A DNA stretch of 64,000 bases from Candidatus Nitrospira allomarina (lineage in GTDB: Bacteria > Nitrospirota > Nitrospiria > Nitrospirales > UBA8639): positions 2,415,001 to 2,479,000 of the forward strand of contig NZ_CP116967.1 in assembly GCF_032050975.1 (NCBI RefSeq), given 5' to 3'. A program made the translations under genes and the position numbers. Positions 48,849 through 58,659 of the stretch are shown here, piece after piece (positions within the stretch are counted from its first letter, which is position 1; the number at the start of each line of letters is the position of its first letter). Below the pieces are notes generated by a model. That model was not told the DNA's origin, searched no databases, and worked only from the letters and a program-made list of their open reading frames with translations.

Positions 48849-49307
48849 ATGGTAAAACATTCGGTCCCTGGGGTAATTTTGATCGCTGAAGACAACATCG
48901 ACGATTGTGTCATCGCCTGTCGAGCGTGGGAGGAAAGTGGAATAAAGTGTGATATTCGACTGGTTCACAATGGTAGAGAGGTGTTGGATTTCCTGTACCG
49001 TCGCCGAAAATTTCGGAATCTCCAGATCACTCAGAATCCTGATTTGATCATCCTGGATTTGAATATGCCTCGGATGGATGGACGACAGGTCCTTCTGGAA
49101 CTGCGTGCAGATCACCGCTTATGCAGTATTCCCGTCGTCGTGTTTTCCGATTCCAAGATGCCGAAGGATATGGCCGAGTCCGAAACGATTGGAGCCCTTG
49201 AATATATTTCCAAACCGGAAAGTTTTTCCGAATATGTGGAGATCCTAAAACATTTAGGCCAATTTATTTTGAAAAACCCCGGGAGACTGGTCTATGCGGG
49301 CTGTTGA
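48849..49307 (+). CDS. Single-domain response regulator (Rcp1-like)
   Basis: 152 residues from the ATG at 48849, behind AAGGAGG; a TTG two codons upstream is an alternative. Receiver landmarks: EDNIDD acidic cluster, phospho-acceptor in DLIILDLNMPRMDGRQVL, Ser in VVFSDS, Lys in YISKPESF. No output domain. First gene after the c-di-GMP riboswitch and terminator, so expression should depend on c-di-GMP. Its stop overlaps the next gene by 14 bases. Similar in sequence style to the 44626-45084 regulator on the divergent operon. Confidence 0.9.
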   Translation: MVKHSVPGVILIAEDNIDDCVIACRAWEESGIKCDIRLVHNGREVLDFLYRRRKFRNLQITQNPDLIILDLNMPRMDGRQVLLELRADHRLCSIPVVVFSDSKMPKDMAESETIGALEYISKPESFSEYVEILKHLGQFILKNPGRLVYAGC

Positions 49308-50469
49308 GGGTGTCCAGGGGGATGTTCCTCTTAAAATTCTGCTGGTGGAGGATGATGAGGATGATGCCATTATCACGCGCAGTCTTCTGCAATTTAGCTC
49401 CGGCCCTCCTCTCATAGTGGATTGGGCTCCATCGTATGAGGCCGGGTGCGCCTCCCTCGAACAGCAACAGCATCATATCGGGTTGATCGATTACAACCTC
49501 GGATTGAAAAACGGGATTGATTTAGTCAAAGAAATACAGGCAAAAGGCTGCCATATGCCGATCATTATGCTGACAGGCCAAGGGAATGAATCGCTGGTGG
49601 TCGAGGCAATTAAGTCCGGTGCCATAGACTATATCCCTAAACATATTCTTTCAACCGAAAATCTAGAACGGGCTATTTGTCACGGATTGGAAAATTCCAA
49701 ACTGACCAATGAATTGAAATTAAGGCAGAGCCAGCTTGAACTATCCAATAGGGAACTCGAAAAGAGAAATGCCGAGATCCGGCGGTTTTATCATCTATTA
49801 GCTCATGAGTTGAAAACACCGCTCACGGCTGCATGGGAATTCGTCAATATTCTTCTAGAACAGATTCCCGGATCCTTGAATACATCTCAAAATGAATATC
49901 TCACCGTCATCCAGGAATGTTGCGCCCATTTAGATCGCAATATTAATGATCTTTATGATATTACGCGTCTAGAGACGGGAAAGTTACGGATACATATTCA
50001 GCCGTGCATCCTGGAGCCGATAATTACCGATGTCGTAACCTGTCTCGGTCCAAAGGCGAAATCTAAAAATATCCGGTTGTCCGCTCATTTCGATTCCTCT
50101 CTTTCCACTGTGAAGATAGATTCACAGCGAATTAAACAAGTATTACTCAATTTAGTCGGCAATGCTCTGAAGTTTACTCCCACGGGAGGAGAGGTGACTG
50201 TGACAGCTTCTGCGGATCGCCGTTGTCCTGAGAGAGTCCGGGTGGCTGTCCAGGACAACGGAATCGGTATTCCCAAAGATCAGCTCGAAAATATCTTTGA
50301 TCGATTATTTCAAATACAAGATGATATCGCCTCCTGTTCCCCGGGACTAGGTCTTGGGTTATTTATCTGTCGGGAAATCATCAAGTTACACGGAGGTACC
50401 ATGGTGGCAAGCAGTATTCCGGGTCGAGGGAGTGTCTTCAGTTTTACGCTCCAATGTGAACGGAAATGA
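49294..50469 (+). CDS. Receiver-histidine kinase hybrid
   Basis: 391 residues. Receiver (about 10-130; VEDDEDDA, phospho-acceptor in IGLIDYNLGLKNG, Thr in MLTGQG, Lys in IPKH), then HisKA with RRFYHLLAHELKTPLTAAWEF (His near 171) and HATPase (LLNLVGNALKFTPTGGEV, DNGIGIPKDQLENIFDRLF, GLGLGLFICREIIKLHGG). No membrane segment. Same domain order and same length as the 43454-44629 protein, so the divergent operons probably share an ancestor. Translationally coupled to the preceding regulator by a 14-base overlap. Confidence 0.9.
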   Translation: MRAVEGVQGDVPLKILLVEDDEDDAIITRSLLQFSSGPPLIVDWAPSYEAGCASLEQQQHHIGLIDYNLGLKNGIDLVKEIQAKGCHMPIIMLTGQGNESLVVEAIKSGAIDYIPKHILSTENLERAICHGLENSKLTNELKLRQSQLELSNRELEKRNAEIRRFYHLLAHELKTPLTAAWEFVNILLEQIPGSLNTSQNEYLTVIQECCAHLDRNINDLYDITRLETGKLRIHIQPCILEPIITDVVTCLGPKAKSKNIRLSAHFDSSLSTVKIDSQRIKQVLLNLVGNALKFTPTGGEVTVTASADRRCPERVRVAVQDNGIGIPKDQLENIFDRLFQIQDDIASCSPGLGLGLFICREIIKLHGGTMVASSIPGRGSVFSFTLQCERK

Positions 50470-50500
50470 TCGATTAACAACCCGAGGGAGGTAGGCAAAG

Positions 50501-50890
50501 GTGGAACAGACGGTGTTAATTATTGAGGATGATGAAAGTATTTCGAAAGCCCTGGAAGTCCGTTTACAGTCCAGAGGCTTCAGGGTGACCATCGCTTTCG
50601 ATGCAATTATGGGTATGCAGAAGGCGGCAGAACTTCTGCCTCAGGCGATTCTGCTCGATATTACCCTGCCGGGAGGAAACGGGTTATCTCTTGCTGAGCG
50701 GTTAAAAAACTCCGATCGAACCCAGAAGATCCCCATCATTTTTTTAACGGCGAGTAAACAGGCCGACTTACGACGATCAGCGATTGCAGTGGGAGGTGCG
50801 GCACTTTTTGAAAAGCCGTATGACTTTGAATATTTACTAGCAGCCTTGCGCGCCGTGATTCAACATCCGACCGTGCGGTTAGCAATATAG
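50501..50890 (+). CDS. Single-domain response regulator
   Basis: 129 residues from a GTG behind GGGAGGTAGGC. Receiver landmarks: IIEDDESISKAL, phospho-acceptor in QAILLDITLPGGNGLSLAERL, Thr in IFLTAS, Lys in FEKPYDF. CheY/OmpR-like lone receiver. Third gene of the riboswitch-controlled operon; 31 bases separate it from the preceding hybrid kinase and 29 from the next gene. Confidence 0.88.
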   Translation: MEQTVLIIEDDESISKALEVRLQSRGFRVTIAFDAIMGMQKAAELLPQAILLDITLPGGNGLSLAERLKNSDRTQKIPIIFLTASKQADLRRSAIAVGGAALFEKPYDFEYLLAALRAVIQHPTVRLAI

Positions 50891-50919
50891 ACTTCTAAAG
50901 GCGGGGACTATAGATTGCG

Positions 50920-52251
50920 ATGATGGCACTTCCGAGCGTGACGAATAAGCAAATTCGCGCATATGACGTTGACGACCATCACGTTGATGCATCGGTGCGG
51001 GTGTTGCTTGTCGATGACAATGAAGATGATGCCGTTATTGCGCAAGCGATGTTGGCAAGCCTGCAGGGAATGAATTTTGCCGTTGATTGGACATATTCAT
51101 TTGATGCAGGACTGAATAGATTAAAGCAAAACGAACATGACATTTGTCTGTTGGACTTTTGTTTAGGCCAACGCAGTGGCTTGGATTTGCTTCAGGAGGC
51201 TCTTCGATACGGGTGCCGTATCCCCATTGTGATGTTGACAGGCACCACTGATCGACAAATCGATTTGAAAGCCATTCAATCGGGTGCGGCGGATTACCTG
51301 GTCAAGGGCGAAACTAATCCGGGAATTCTCGAACGGGTGATTCGACATGCCAGAGAGCGGAAACGGGCGGAAGAAGAACGGGAGCATCTGACACAGCAAT
51401 TGATCGAGCGCTCCCGTCTGGCGGGGATGGGTGAGGTGGCGGCCAATGTTCTGCATAACGTAGGAAATTTATTGAATAGTCTCAATGTTTCCGCAATGCT
51501 GGTGGGCGATCAGCTGCATCATCTTCCCTTTCAGGATATCCAACGCGTGGCCCGCCTTCTGGAAAATCATTCTGATGACCTGGAGACCTTTATTCGTCAG
51601 GATGCCAAGGGACAACGTGTACCGGCATTTCTCCATCAGCTGGGAACTCATTTGAATGAGGGCTTGGAAACGGCCCAGAAGGAAATAAATAAGGTGGTAA
51701 CCCTCGTCGCTGCCTTAAAACAGATCATTGCCACCCAGCAGGAGATGGCTGCAACCACTGATGTTTTGCAGCCCGCCCTTCCGAAAGATCTTTTGGAGTG
51801 TGCCCTTTTGATCAATAAATCCGGATTTGAGAAACATCACATTGAGGTCGTAAGAGAATTTGGCGAACTTCCGCAAATAGTGGTGGATAGATATCAGGTC
51901 TTGCAAATTCTGACGGTTCTCATCCGCAATGCCATGGGTTCCATGAGCCACATCCCTTTCGGATCACGCCGGTTAACCTTGAAACTGAATCATCATCCTC
52001 TAGAGGAAGGATGGATCCAGATTCAGGTGGTAGATACGGGGAAAGGCTTGAATCCCGAAAGTTTCACCCGCATTTTTTCTCAGGAGGAAACTGACAAGAA
52101 AACCAGTTCAGGATTGGGACTTCATGGTAGTGCGCTTTTCGCCAAAAACCTGGGTGGGACGCTCTCGGTATGGAGTAAAGGAGAGGGTTACGGATCAACC
52201 TTTACGCTAGCCCTCCCGGGACAGCCGGCAAAAAAGCCTTTTCATGTTTGA
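50920..52251 (+). CDS. Receiver-kinase with LHNVGN-type H-box
   Basis: 443 residues. Receiver (about 24-150; DDNEDDAV, phospho-acceptor in DICLLDFCLGQRSGLD, Thr in MLTGTTD, Lys in LVKGE), a coiled linker, then RLAGMGEVAANVLHNVGNLLNSLNVSAMLV, the variant H-box of a kinase subgroup in which the acceptor His follows VL, and a HATPase domain (ILTVLIRNAMGSM, DTGKGLNPESFTRIFSQ, GLGLHGSALFAKNLGGTL). The variant H-box is known in family members that act with dedicated partners. Last gene of the riboswitch operon. Confidence 0.88.
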   Translation: MMALPSVTNKQIRAYDVDDHHVDASVRVLLVDDNEDDAVIAQAMLASLQGMNFAVDWTYSFDAGLNRLKQNEHDICLLDFCLGQRSGLDLLQEALRYGCRIPIVMLTGTTDRQIDLKAIQSGAADYLVKGETNPGILERVIRHARERKRAEEEREHLTQQLIERSRLAGMGEVAANVLHNVGNLLNSLNVSAMLVGDQLHHLPFQDIQRVARLLENHSDDLETFIRQDAKGQRVPAFLHQLGTHLNEGLETAQKEINKVVTLVAALKQIIATQQEMAATTDVLQPALPKDLLECALLINKSGFEKHHIEVVREFGELPQIVVDRYQVLQILTVLIRNAMGSMSHIPFGSRRLTLKLNHHPLEEGWIQIQVVDTGKGLNPESFTRIFSQEETDKKTSSGLGLHGSALFAKNLGGTLSVWSKGEGYGSTFTLALPGQPAKKPFHV

Positions 52252-52320
52252 AGAGAAACTCCAATCCATGCCATCACAACAGCAGATTTGATATCCTCCG
52301 CCTGATGGGTGGATAGATGA

Positions 52321-52512
52321 TTAATTCTTTTCGTCACATTTTTTGCAATTGAGGATGGTTTTGAGGTGGGCTCGACGTCCCTCTGGTGTCAGAACCCATG
52401 GGCGAAAACTAAGGGGAGGCTGATGTCGAACATGCTGCCCATGGCCGCAAGCCAGATCTGCCACCCAATCATCCAGGTCATCTTGATGAAACCCGATAAT
52501 GGGTTGGTTCAT
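52321..52512 (-). CDS. DUF3565 small metal-binding-like protein
   Basis: 63 residues with the compact DUF3565 signature IIGFHQDDLDDWVADLACGHGQHVRHQPPLSFRPWVLTPEGRR and a C-terminal CKKCDEKN; the CGH-Q-H pair and CKKC suggest a zinc or metal site. GGGAGAAAA precedes the ATG. Function unknown. Confidence 0.9.
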   Translation of the reverse strand: MNQPIIGFHQDDLDDWVADLACGHGQHVRHQPPLSFRPWVLTPEGRRAHLKTILNCKKCDEKN

Positions 52513-52558
52513 TTTTCTCCCAAGTTTTTATGATGGGGGACTATGATGGATTTGTGAA

Positions 52559-53281
52559 TTATTTGCCAAAGACATCCTTGAGTAAATCTGTAACGCGCGC
52601 TGCAGGGTTAGTCCTGATTTTTTGCTCTTCCTGGGCTAATGTGTGAAATAGCCCGTCCAAACTTTTTCCGACCACATAATCGTCCAGATCAAATGCCGGG
52701 ACTGTGACAAACGGTAGCATCGTATATTGTCCCACCAATTCCTTGTATTGCGTGGTAACCCCGACTTGGCTCATCGTCTTCTCCACTTCAGGTTTAAACG
52801 CCGTGGCAAGTTGATCGCGTGTTTTACCCTGGAAATAATCAGTTGCGGCGGTATTTCCTCCATCGAGAATTTTCTTGGCATCATCAAAACTCATGTTGGT
52901 GACCGCATCTTTGAATATGGGTTTGGCCAAGGGAGCGGCCTGCTCGGCGGCCCGGTTCATACTAACTACCAATTCATCAACCTGGGGCCCGAATCCGGCC
53001 AGTCGAAGAGCTTTGTCCATAGATTGAAGTTTTTCAGGTAGTAAAATTTTAATAGCGTCATTTTTTAAAAAACCGTCTGCGTTGCCGGTGAGTTTCACGG
53101 TATTTTCCGTTCCGACGATCAGTGCTTCTTTAAGTCCAGAGATTATCTTGTCATCTCCGAGGGTTTTTGCCCCAGGCAGAGAAAATTTGTCGATCTCTTT
53201 CATAAAGTCACCAAATTGTGCGAAGGCGATCTGCGGAAGGAGCAAGAGGAGAACACTCATGATGACGGGAGATTTGATCAT
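52559..53281 (-). CDS. DUF4197 exported protein
   Basis: 240 residues: signal peptide to about residue 21 (IAFAQ), then the DUF4197 body (ISGLKEALIVGTENTVKLTGNADGFLKNDAIKILLPEKLQSMDKALRLAGFGPQVDELVVSMNRAAEQAAPLAKPIFKDAVTNMSFDDAKKILDGGNTAATDYFQ and later LDDYVVGKSLDGLFHTLAQEEQKIRTNP). Helical periplasmic protein, function unknown. AGAGGAG precedes the start. Confidence 0.92.
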   Translation of the reverse strand: MIKSPVIMSVLLLLLPQIAFAQFGDFMKEIDKFSLPGAKTLGDDKIISGLKEALIVGTENTVKLTGNADGFLKNDAIKILLPEKLQSMDKALRLAGFGPQVDELVVSMNRAAEQAAPLAKPIFKDAVTNMSFDDAKKILDGGNTAATDYFQGKTRDQLATAFKPEVEKTMSQVGVTTQYKELVGQYTMLPFVTVPAFDLDDYVVGKSLDGLFHTLAQEEQKIRTNPAARVTDLLKDVFGK

Positions 53282-53549
53282 TGATCACTCCTCTTTTGAA
53301 AAGGAAGAATGGATTAGGAGGGTAAATGGAGAAAAACGGGAATCGGAGAGTAAAGGACATCAGATGCGATGCATTTCATACTCTTCCTGTGAGATGGGAC
53401 CCACAAGGAAGAGGGGGACGCTTGCGCCCTGGGATTATCCTGGGGAGGATAGACTAAAAATATAAGCAGTCTTCAAATCTCAGGAGGCAAAATCCAGCTC
53501 ATCCTCGTGGGTGGTTCAAAAGCACCCTGGAGTGTGAGATGCCTCAAAC

Positions 53550-53915
53550 TTAGGCTATAGGAGTACAACTCATCCCAGATCCCCTGCCCTTATTTGATGA
53601 TGCTAGGGGCCTAGAGAGGAGCGGACGGGTTTTCTTTTTCATCGCTTCCCGTTGGGGGTTGAGGCGATTTTCCAGAATGACGGGGTCAATGACTTCACCG
53701 CATTGCAGGCACCGTTTGGTCAGGATTTCCATTCCACCGGCATCATAATTCACATTCATGCACCAATGGGAAACCATAAATCCTCCACATCGTGTACAGG
53801 TGTCGGAGTGCCTTGGATCCACCGTTTTAGTGCTTGGAGCGGAGTGAGCTTCTTCTCGCTTAATGGGACTTTTCCCAAGTGTTGGGGTCTTTTTCTGTAT
53901 TCCGAAATGTCCCAT
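53550..53915 (-). CDS. Zinc-ribbon protein of unknown function
   Basis: 121 residues behind AAAAAGGAG. A four-cysteine zinc knuckle (CTRCGGFM near 40, CLQCGEVID near 68) with an extra Cys in SHWCMNV between them; the flanks are basic and low complexity. Similar small ribbon proteins are common in Nitrospirota-like genomes; this is not the same family as 889-1248. Function unknown. Confidence 0.72.
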   Translation of the reverse strand: MGHFGIQKKTPTLGKSPIKREEAHSAPSTKTVDPRHSDTCTRCGGFMVSHWCMNVNYDAGGMEILTKRCLQCGEVIDPVILENRLNPQREAMKKKTRPLLSRPLASSNKGRGSGMSCTPIA

Positions 53916-54259
53916 ATGTATCTCCTTTTTACTGTTTATCGTAACATATGTGTTAAAACGTCTTGTTGGTAGATATAGCTCTTTGATCTTAAGTCAAGAT
54001 TAATCCAATATTAAAAAATCCTCATAATTGTATAATAAGAAACATCAATAACTTCCATAAATGTGAATAAACCTTTAATAATCATATAGATTGAATATGA
54101 ATATAGTTCTTATGACTAAGTTTTTAAATTTAAGTATAACTACAATAAATTAAAAAATTAATGAATGATGGGCACAGGGAGAGTTGCAGATTGAAAGCCT
54201 GATGGTTTGGGGGCAAAAAACCCGAAAATCAGGACAATTTCCGGAGGAGAAAAACCATC
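53916..54259. other. AT-rich intergenic stretch without genes
   Basis: The part from about 53940 to 54160 is strikingly AT-rich (I estimate over 75% by eye) compared with the flanks. No frame of note, no clear inverted repeat. It could be a promoter or H-NS-like silencing target, or a relic of transferred DNA. Confidence 0.5.
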
Positions 54260-54847
54260 TTACCGCCAACGAAAGTGAACAGGAGTGGTCTTTTCTCCAG
54301 ATAGTGTGATGCTTTTTTCAATAGTGGTCCCTCCTGAATCGGTTGCTTTGACAACATATTTGCCTGGAGAAAGGTTGAGGAATAACCAAGGACCTTGTAC
54401 CTCTTCGCCTGGAATAGATACCAAAGTCGTCTGATCTGAGTTGATCACCTCAACCGCCACACCAGCTAAAAAAGAGCGGTCGCCTTTCACAAAGATCAAC
54501 TTAAGGGAATAGGGTGGGTAGGACAGGCTCCGTTCCTCCTTACCTAATCCGGCGCTGAAATATTGAACAGAATTCTGCTCATGGAGAGGAAACCTGAGTT
54601 TATCCGGGATGCTTCCGTCTTTCAGTGGAATTTCTAAAAACTTGGCGAGAGGTTTCGAGCCTTCACCTGCGGCGGCCCAGGATGAGGTTGAAAGGGCTGC
54701 CAAACTTAGGATCATCAATATACATGCACCCAATCCCAACGTCACAGACAACTCTTTGTTTCCTGCTTTTAAGCCTTTTTCCCAATCTGTTGTCGATCTG
54801 CTGGTAATTCCTGGTCCCACGTGCCACACCTCATCCTTTCCAAACAA
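54260..54847 (-). CDS. Membrane-anchored protein with carboxypeptidase-regulatory-like domain
   Basis: 195 residues from a TTG; the exact start is uncertain, and a GTG a few codons later is closer to GGAAAGGATGAG. A hydrophobic segment (about 35-58, ending SSWAAAG) suggests a signal or anchor. The rest (SLKLIFVKGDRSFLAGVAVEVINSDQTTLVSIP, then GPWLFLNLSPGKYVVKATDSGGTTIEKSITLSG) looks like a carboxypeptidase-regulatory or Cna-B-type beta-sandwich. Periplasmic or surface. Function unknown. Confidence 0.68.
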   Translation of the reverse strand: MFGKDEVWHVGPGITSRSTTDWEKGLKAGNKELSVTLGLGACILMILSLAALSTSSWAAAGEGSKPLAKFLEIPLKDGSIPDKLRFPLHEQNSVQYFSAGLGKEERSLSYPPYSLKLIFVKGDRSFLAGVAVEVINSDQTTLVSIPGEEVQGPWLFLNLSPGKYVVKATDSGGTTIEKSITLSGEKTTPVHFRWR

Positions 54848-55058
54848 AGGTTAATTCTTTAAACAAACCCTCAAATGACTATATATAATAACAATTTTTG
54901 GGTACTTAAAAATAGCGCTAATAGGAATTGATCAAACTTTGTCCCCAGGGAATACGGGCAGGCAGAAAGAACGGGGCAGCCCCGAATCAAGCACTATCCT
55001 TATGCAAGGGATTACTGATGTCATTCGAAAAAAGCGGGAGAGAAAATGTGCTTTCAAT

Positions 55059-56483
55059 TTATGAAGATGCGGGTGGAAAGTCTTCGGGAGGTGGTTCCAT
55101 TTCCCCAGGCGGTCTTGGCATGTGCTCGACGGATTTAAGGTCCATGAGGTCTTTTTTTGCGCTGATTCCAAGTGTTTTGAATTTCCTGGCCGTGGGCCAG
55201 ATCCGATTCTCCAATGAGGTGACCGTCGCATTATAGGATTCGACGGTCCGACCTAAAGCTTGTCCAATTCTTCCAAAATGTTCTGCCAGAGTGCCCAGTC
55301 GATCGGCGAGTTCTTGTCCGAGGATACTTATGCGTTGGGCCCCTTCCGCCACCTGTTCCTGGCGCCAGCCGTAGGCAATGGCCCGCAACAGGGCAATGAA
55401 GGTGGTGGGTGTGGCGATGACGACTTTTTTCGTTAAGGCCGACTCGACGAGGGAAGGGTCGCGTTCGGCGGCGGCAGCTAAGAACGAATCATTGGGGATA
55501 AATAAGACCACAAATTCAGGAGCGGCTGGAAATTGATCCCAATATTCTTTTGAGGCTAATTGGCTGATATGGCGTTTTACCTGGCCGAGATGTCGATTAA
55601 GGGCGGCTTCCCGATCTTCGTCCGTGTGCGTTTCCAGGCTATCTAAAAACGCACTGAGCGGCACTTTGGAATCGACCACCACATCTCTTCCTGCCGGGAG
55701 TTTGACGATCATATCGGGACGCAAGCGGCCGGTTTCGGTGGAGACACTTTCCTGTTCAAAAAAATCGCAGTTTTCTGACATGCCGGCCAATTCAGCCGTC
55801 CTTCGAAGCGCGATTTCTCCCCAGCGTCCTCGAACTTGTGGTGATCGTAAGGCATTCACCAATTTGGCTGTTTCGGCTTGGAGAGTGGTCTGGGCGGAAG
55901 CCAATTGGCGTAACTGTTCTCCCACGACACTGAGTTCACGAAGCCGCTTATCTTCTAAGGCTTGAGATTCTTTTTGATAGGTGCGTAGGGATTCAGTCAG
56001 CGGCTGCAACAAGGATTCAATGGAGGTCTGGCGTTGGTCGAAGGAAGCCGTCGCTTCATCCTTCAGGGCTTTAAACTTTTCCTCGGCCAGGGTCAGAAAT
56101 CCCCTATTGTTTCCTGCCAGGGCTTCCGAGGCTAAAGATCGAAAGGTATCCGATAAGGTCATTTTTGCATCCTCCAGCAAGGCTCGCTGTTCGGCTAAGT
56201 GTCGTTGTGTATTTTCAAGGTTTGTTTCAGCTGATACTTTGGCCACTTCCATCAAACGAAATTCTTGATGAATCCGGTCACGTTCCTGCTGAAGGGTGGC
56301 GAGTTGGGTCCGAAGTTCTCCAGTTTGGGCTTGGGCAGAAGCAAATCGGGTAGCGGTCTCTTGTAAGGCCTGGATCCTCCTTCCTCGATAGAGAATGGAA
56401 CAGATGCCCCACGCGATTGTCCCTCCGACCAGCAAGCCGGCCACGAGAATCCATAATAGCTGAGGGTCGTAAGAGGCGATCAT
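55059..56483 (-). CDS. rmuC: RmuC-family DNA recombination protein
   Basis: 474 residues. An N-terminal membrane helix (about 8-30) and a long coiled coil (about 38-210; ASAQAQTGELRTQLATLQQERDRIHQEF) precede the RmuC nuclease-like domain (RGRWGEIALRRTAELAGMSENCDFFEQESV, GRLRPDMIVKLPAGRDVVVDSKVPLSAFL, FVVLFIPNDSFLAAAAERDPSLVESALTKKVVIATPTTFIALLRAIAYGWRQEQV). RmuC limits DNA rearrangement at short inverted repeats; the catalytic details are unsettled. Length normal. Confidence 0.92.
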   Translation of the reverse strand: MIASYDPQLLWILVAGLLVGGTIAWGICSILYRGRRIQALQETATRFASAQAQTGELRTQLATLQQERDRIHQEFRLMEVAKVSAETNLENTQRHLAEQRALLEDAKMTLSDTFRSLASEALAGNNRGFLTLAEEKFKALKDEATASFDQRQTSIESLLQPLTESLRTYQKESQALEDKRLRELSVVGEQLRQLASAQTTLQAETAKLVNALRSPQVRGRWGEIALRRTAELAGMSENCDFFEQESVSTETGRLRPDMIVKLPAGRDVVVDSKVPLSAFLDSLETHTDEDREAALNRHLGQVKRHISQLASKEYWDQFPAAPEFVVLFIPNDSFLAAAAERDPSLVESALTKKVVIATPTTFIALLRAIAYGWRQEQVAEGAQRISILGQELADRLGTLAEHFGRIGQALGRTVESYNATVTSLENRIWPTARKFKTLGISAKKDLMDLKSVEHMPRPPGEMEPPPEDFPPASS

Positions 56484-56741
56484 GCTTGAGAAGAGAGAAC
56501 CTACCCGGACGATAAAAGTTCCTTACATCATGTTGACTTGCAAGAGATCATGGGGTTTTTCAACTTCTGGCCCATGCTCGAACGAAGGAGAGGGCCAGGT
56601 CTGCCGTCAGGCAGGAATGATGAGTCAGGGAAGAATTTTGTTTCATTTCGATAGACGTATTTCTGATTCTTGGGTACAGTAAGATTATGTTAACGTCGCG
56701 CGATTCAGGATCAGGCAGGAACAGGGGTTAGGATAGCAAAT

Positions 56742-58568
56742 ATGGAAAAAAAATATCGTGTCTCTATTTGGTATTTCATTATTGCGTTCTGGGGACTCAT
56801 TATCCTCCAGGAAATGTATTTTGCGGCCCAACATATGGATGAGGTGCCTTATAGTCAATTTAAAACCTGGGTTCAAGAAGATAAGGTGGCGGAGATCTCC
56901 ATTACCGACAAAGTCATTCACGGAAAATTAAAATCTGAAAAAGGCGGGGAAAGCCCCCAGTGGTTTCAGACAGTGCGCGTAGATGACCCGGAATTAGTGA
57001 AACTGTTGGAAGAAAGGCATGTGGAATATGCCGGAGTGATCGTCAGTACGCTCTGGAAAGACGTGGCCTCCTGGGTCGTCCCTATTCTGGTCTTTGCCGG
57101 GATCTGGTTTTGGATTTTGCGGAAAATGGGGCAAGGGGCGGGGGGCGGTTTTATGCGAATTGGGAAATCCAAAGCGAAGGTCTATATTGAAAGCGATATC
57201 AAGACTCGTATGAGTGATGTGGCCGGAGTCGATGAAGCCAAAGTGGAACTCATGGAAGTCGTCGAGTTCTTAAAGACCCCGGAAAAATTCACCAGGATTG
57301 GAGGCCGGATCCCCAAGGGGGTGCTCTTAGTGGGTCCGCCGGGCACAGGAAAAACCATGTTGGCGAAAGCTATTGCGGGAGAAGCCGGCGTGCCATTTTT
57401 TTCCATCAGCGGTTCGGAATTTGTCGAAATGTTTGTGGGGGTGGGAGCGGCCAGGGTGCGAGATTTGTTTGAACAGGCCATGGCTAAAGCGCCCTGTATC
57501 ATTTTCATTGATGAGTTGGATGCGTTGGGAAAAGCCCGGGGAACAGGGCCCATGATGCACGAAGAACGGGAGCAAACCCTGAATCAATTGCTGGTGGAAA
57601 TGGATGGGTTTGATCCTCGTGTGGGGGTCATCATGCTGGCCGCAACCAATCGTCCTGAAATTCTGGATCAGGCCTTGCTCCGTGCAGGCCGTTTTGATCG
57701 ACAGGTGCTGGTTGATCGCCCCGATCGACCTGGAAGAGCCGCTATCCTTGCCATACATGCTAAGTCCATCAAACTGGCTCCTGACGTCGATTTAGACAAA
57801 ATTGCCGCCATGACTCCGGGGATGGTAGGGGCTGACTTAGCCAATGTGGTGAATGAAGCTGCCCTATTGGCCATTCGAAGAAGTCGGGAGACGGCCGAAC
57901 ACCAGGATTTTGAGGAGGCCGTGGAACGGGTGATTGCCGGACTGGAAAAGAGAAACCGCGTCCTCAGTGTGGAAGAACGGAAGCGAGTGGCCCATCATGA
58001 GGTCGGTCACGCGTTAGTGGCGATGTCCTTGCCCGGGTGTGATCCTGTCCAAAAAATCTCGATCATTCCCCGTGGCATTGCCGCCTTGGGCTACACGCTA
58101 CAGCTCCCTGTTGAAGACCGTTATTTGCTCACCCGTTCCGAATTAGAAAATCGTATCGCCGTCTTGTTAGGGGGGCGTATGGCGGAAGAGTTGGTCTTTG
58201 GAGAAGCCTCCACAGGAGCGGCTGATGATTTGCAGAAAGCCACCACCATCGCCAAACGGATGGTCAAAGATTATGGGATGAGCGATAAATTGGGAACGGT
58301 GGCGTTAGATGAATCCGTGCAGCCGACGTTTTTAAAAAATATGGAGTCGCATGCGACCCCGACCTATTCCGAGCACACCGCTCAGCAGGTCGATCAAGAG
58401 GTGCGTCGCCTCATTGAAGAGCAAGGGAATCGCGTCCGGGAATTGCTGACAAGGCTCCGGCCGGTGCTGTTAAACGGGGCTGAGGCCTTGTTGAAGGCCG
58501 AAGTCATGACCGGGGAAGAGTTAATGGCGCTTCTCCACGCTAAGGAAGAAGAACCTATTCCAGGCTAG
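56742..58568 (+). CDS. ftsH: FtsH-type ATP-dependent zinc metalloprotease
   Basis: 608 residues: two membrane helices (about 8-28 and 105-125), AAA+ domain with Walker A GPPGTGKT (near 197), Walker [12 protein letters not shown], the [10 protein letters not shown] pore loop and SRH, and the M41 peptidase with HEVGH (near 418). Membrane-bound quality-control protease of the inner membrane. Its cytoplasmic N-terminal part between the helices (about 75 residues) is normal for the family. The gene is followed by a hairpin (58635-58659). Many bacteria have more than one FtsH; whether this is the main copy is unknown. Confidence 0.93.
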   Translation: MEKKYRVSIWYFIIAFWGLIILQEMYFAAQHMDEVPYSQFKTWVQEDKVAEISITDKVIHGKLKSEKGGESPQWFQTVRVDDPELVKLLEERHVEYAGVIVSTLWKDVASWVVPILVFAGIWFWILRKMGQGAGGGFMRIGKSKAKVYIESDIKTRMSDVAGVDEAKVELMEVVEFLKTPEKFTRIGGRIPKGVLLVGPPGTGKTMLAKAIAGEAGVPFFSISGSEFVEMFVGVGAARVRDLFEQAMAKAPCIIFIDELDALGKARGTGPMMHEEREQTLNQLLVEMDGFDPRVGVIMLAATNRPEILDQALLRAGRFDRQVLVDRPDRPGRAAILAIHAKSIKLAPDVDLDKIAAMTPGMVGADLANVVNEAALLAIRRSRETAEHQDFEEAVERVIAGLEKRNRVLSVEERKRVAHHEVGHALVAMSLPGCDPVQKISIIPRGIAALGYTLQLPVEDRYLLTRSELENRIAVLLGGRMAEELVFGEASTGAADDLQKATTIAKRMVKDYGMSDKLGTVALDESVQPTFLKNMESHATPTYSEHTAQQVDQEVRRLIEEQGNRVRELLTRLRPVLLNGAEALLKAEVMTGEELMALLHAKEEEPIPG

Positions 58569-58634
58569 TTCCATCCGCCAACATGAGATTTTCGGTACCG
58601 AATACCTTAATCCTGCCATCTCCAATCATATCCT

Positions 58635-58659
58635 GCCGGGTCTGACATTCAGACCCGGC
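58635..58659 (+). terminator. Strong stem-loop after ftsH
   Basis: GCCGGGTCTGA (58635-58645) pairs with TCAGACCCGGC (58649-58659) around CAT. No T-run follows. It stands 66 bases beyond the ftsH stop. The rest of the 344-base gap before tryptophanase shows no gene; a Trp-containing leader peptide (tnaC) was sought and not found. Confidence 0.55.
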
